Assembly: GCA_934565855.1 (NCBI GenBank)
Contig: CAKTIO010000001.1
Span: forward strand, 62,001 to 126,000
Source: an uncultured Dysosmobacter sp.
Lineage (GTDB): Bacteria > Bacillota > Clostridia > Oscillospirales > Oscillospiraceae
Direction of reading: 5' to 3'
DNA: 64,000 nucleotides
Part shown: piece by piece, positions 63,141 to 64,000 of the stretch
Layout of the letters: each line of letters opens with the position of its first letter
How positions within the stretch are numbered: the stretch's first letter is position 1
Made by a program: the position numbers and the translations under genes
Notes under the pieces: model-generated
What the model was told of the DNA's origin: nothing
Databases searched by the model: none
Seen by the model: the letters and a program-made list of their open reading frames with translations, nothing else

Positions 63141-64000
63141 ATGAATGCCTATCTCGAAAGTGTCCTTGCTAATGTAAAGGCAAAGCACGCTGATGAACCG
63201 GAGTTCTGCCAGACTGTGGAAGAGGTCTTTTCCTCTCTGGAGCCCGTCATCGAAAAGCACCCCGAGTATGAAAAGGCTGACCTGCTGAACCGCATGGTCG
63301 AGCCCGATCGTATGTTCACCTTCCGCGTGGTGTGGCAGGATGACAACGGCGCATATCACACCAACATCGGTTACCGCTGCCAGTTCAACGGCGCAATCGG
63401 TCCCTACAAGGGCGGTCTGCGTTTCCAGAAGAACGTCAACCCCAGCATCATCAAGTTCCTGGGCTTTGAGCAGACGTTCAAGGACTCCCTGACTGGTCTG
63501 CCCATCGGCGGCGCAAAGGGCGGCTCCGACTTCGATCCCGCCGGCAAGTCCGACGCTGAGATCATGCGCTTCTGCCAGAGCTTCATGACCGCTCTGTACC
63601 GTTACATCGGACCCGATGTGGACGTTCCCGCAGGCGACATGGGCGTTGGCGGTCGTGAAATCGGCTATCTGTTCGGTCAGTACCGCCGCCTGAAGGGCGC
63701 CTTCGAGAATGGCGTTCTGACTGGCAAGGGCTTCAGCTTCGGCGGCTCTTTAGTTCGTCCCGAGGCTACCGGCTACGGCGCTGTGTATTATCTGCAGAAC
63801 GTTCTGGCTCACGATGGCATCGACATCAAGGGCAAGACCATTGCCTGCGCTGGTTTCGGCAACGTGACCTGGGGCATCTGCAAGAAGGCCGCTCAGCTGG
63901 GTGCCAAGGTTGTCACCCTGTCTGGTCCCGACGGCTACATCTACGATCCCGATGGCGTGACCACCGAGGAGAAGATCAACTATGTGGTCGAGATGCGTGC
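63141..64000 (+). CDS. gdhA: NADP-type glutamate dehydrogenase (5' part, runs off the window)
   Basis: The first 286 residues are present; the gene continues past the edge. It makes glutamate from 2-oxoglutarate and ammonia. Seen: GYRCQFNGAIGPYKGGLRFQ, LPIGGAKGGSDFDPAGKSDA, PAGDMGVGGREIGYLFGQYR and the Rossmann start IACAGFGNVTWGICKKA. Strong codon bias and GAGGAGG suggest high expression. Confidence 0.97.
   Translation, partial: MNAYLESVLANVKAKHADEPEFCQTVEEVFSSLEPVIEKHPEYEKADLLNRMVEPDRMFTFRVVWQDDNGAYHTNIGYRCQFNGAIGPYKGGLRFQKNVNPSIIKFLGFEQTFKDSLTGLPIGGAKGGSDFDPAGKSDAEIMRFCQSFMTALYRYIGPDVDVPAGDMGVGGREIGYLFGQYRRLKGAFENGVLTGKGFSFGGSLVRPEATGYGAVYYLQNVLAHDGIDIKGKTIACAGFGNVTWGICKKAAQLGAKVVTLSGPDGYIYDPDGVTTEEKINYVVEMR

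Overview
The window looks like the chromosome of a spore-forming, obligately anaerobic Firmicute of the Oscillospiraceae type (Oscillibacter/Flavonifractor/Lawsonibacter-like). Signs are an alpha/beta small acid-soluble spore protein, Gram-positive control elements (a T-box before thrS, a SAM-I riboswitch before metK), strong AGGAGG ribosome sites, acetate kinase, NADP glutamate dehydrogenase and an SLH-domain surface protein. The genus is an inference.

Bases 1 to about 22,285 are an AT-richer accessory island. It starts with an XRE-type antitoxin and the 3' end of a CCA-adding enzyme gene that abuts a tyrosine integrase with two excisionase-like genes. An HU gene follows, then a three-gene operon pairing a DUF3990 ADP-ribosyltransferase-like protein with a NADAR protein (candidate toxin-antitoxin), a remnant of a type I restriction subunit, and a hairpin-rich noncoding stretch. 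The core of the island is a 13.7-kb minus-strand operon (19375 to 5713): HTH protein, DndC/SspD-like PAPS-reductase-type protein fused to ferredoxin, DUF4007 protein, 1207-residue P-loop ATPase, cysteine desulfurase, PLD-nuclease/DEAH helicase, a 57-residue protein, DndD-like SMC ATPase, a 177-residue unknown, and a full-size sigma-70-like protein. I read it as a phosphorothioation-type DNA modification and defence system with an unusual effector half. The island ends with TnpW and a TnpX-like large serine recombinase, whose element has cut a spore-protein gene at about 22,270-22,286.

Bases 22,400-64,000 are GC-rich core chromosome: prfC; a DUF2726 protein; metK under a SAM riboswitch; a rhomboid-like membrane protein; a 1614-residue multidomain protein with a dehydrogenase-like and an FMN-reductase-like gene; an RsiV-like lipoprotein; tmcAL; ackA; MTA/SAH nucleosidase and luxS; rplU-prp-rpmA-obgE; an ECF vitamin transporter component opposite a MocR regulator; an SLH protein; a MacAB-type efflux operon; pyruvate carboxylase; thrS under a T-box; a LysR regulator with a TRIC-family channel; a DUF2089 operon; adenine deaminase and a purine phosphoribosyltransferase; and the start of gdhA.

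Themes in the core are the activated methyl cycle (metK, nucleosidase, luxS), large-subunit assembly (L21, Prp, L27, Obg), carbon and nitrogen entry points (ackA, pyc, gdhA) and purine salvage. All calls were made by eye from translated sequence and motifs, without database searches.
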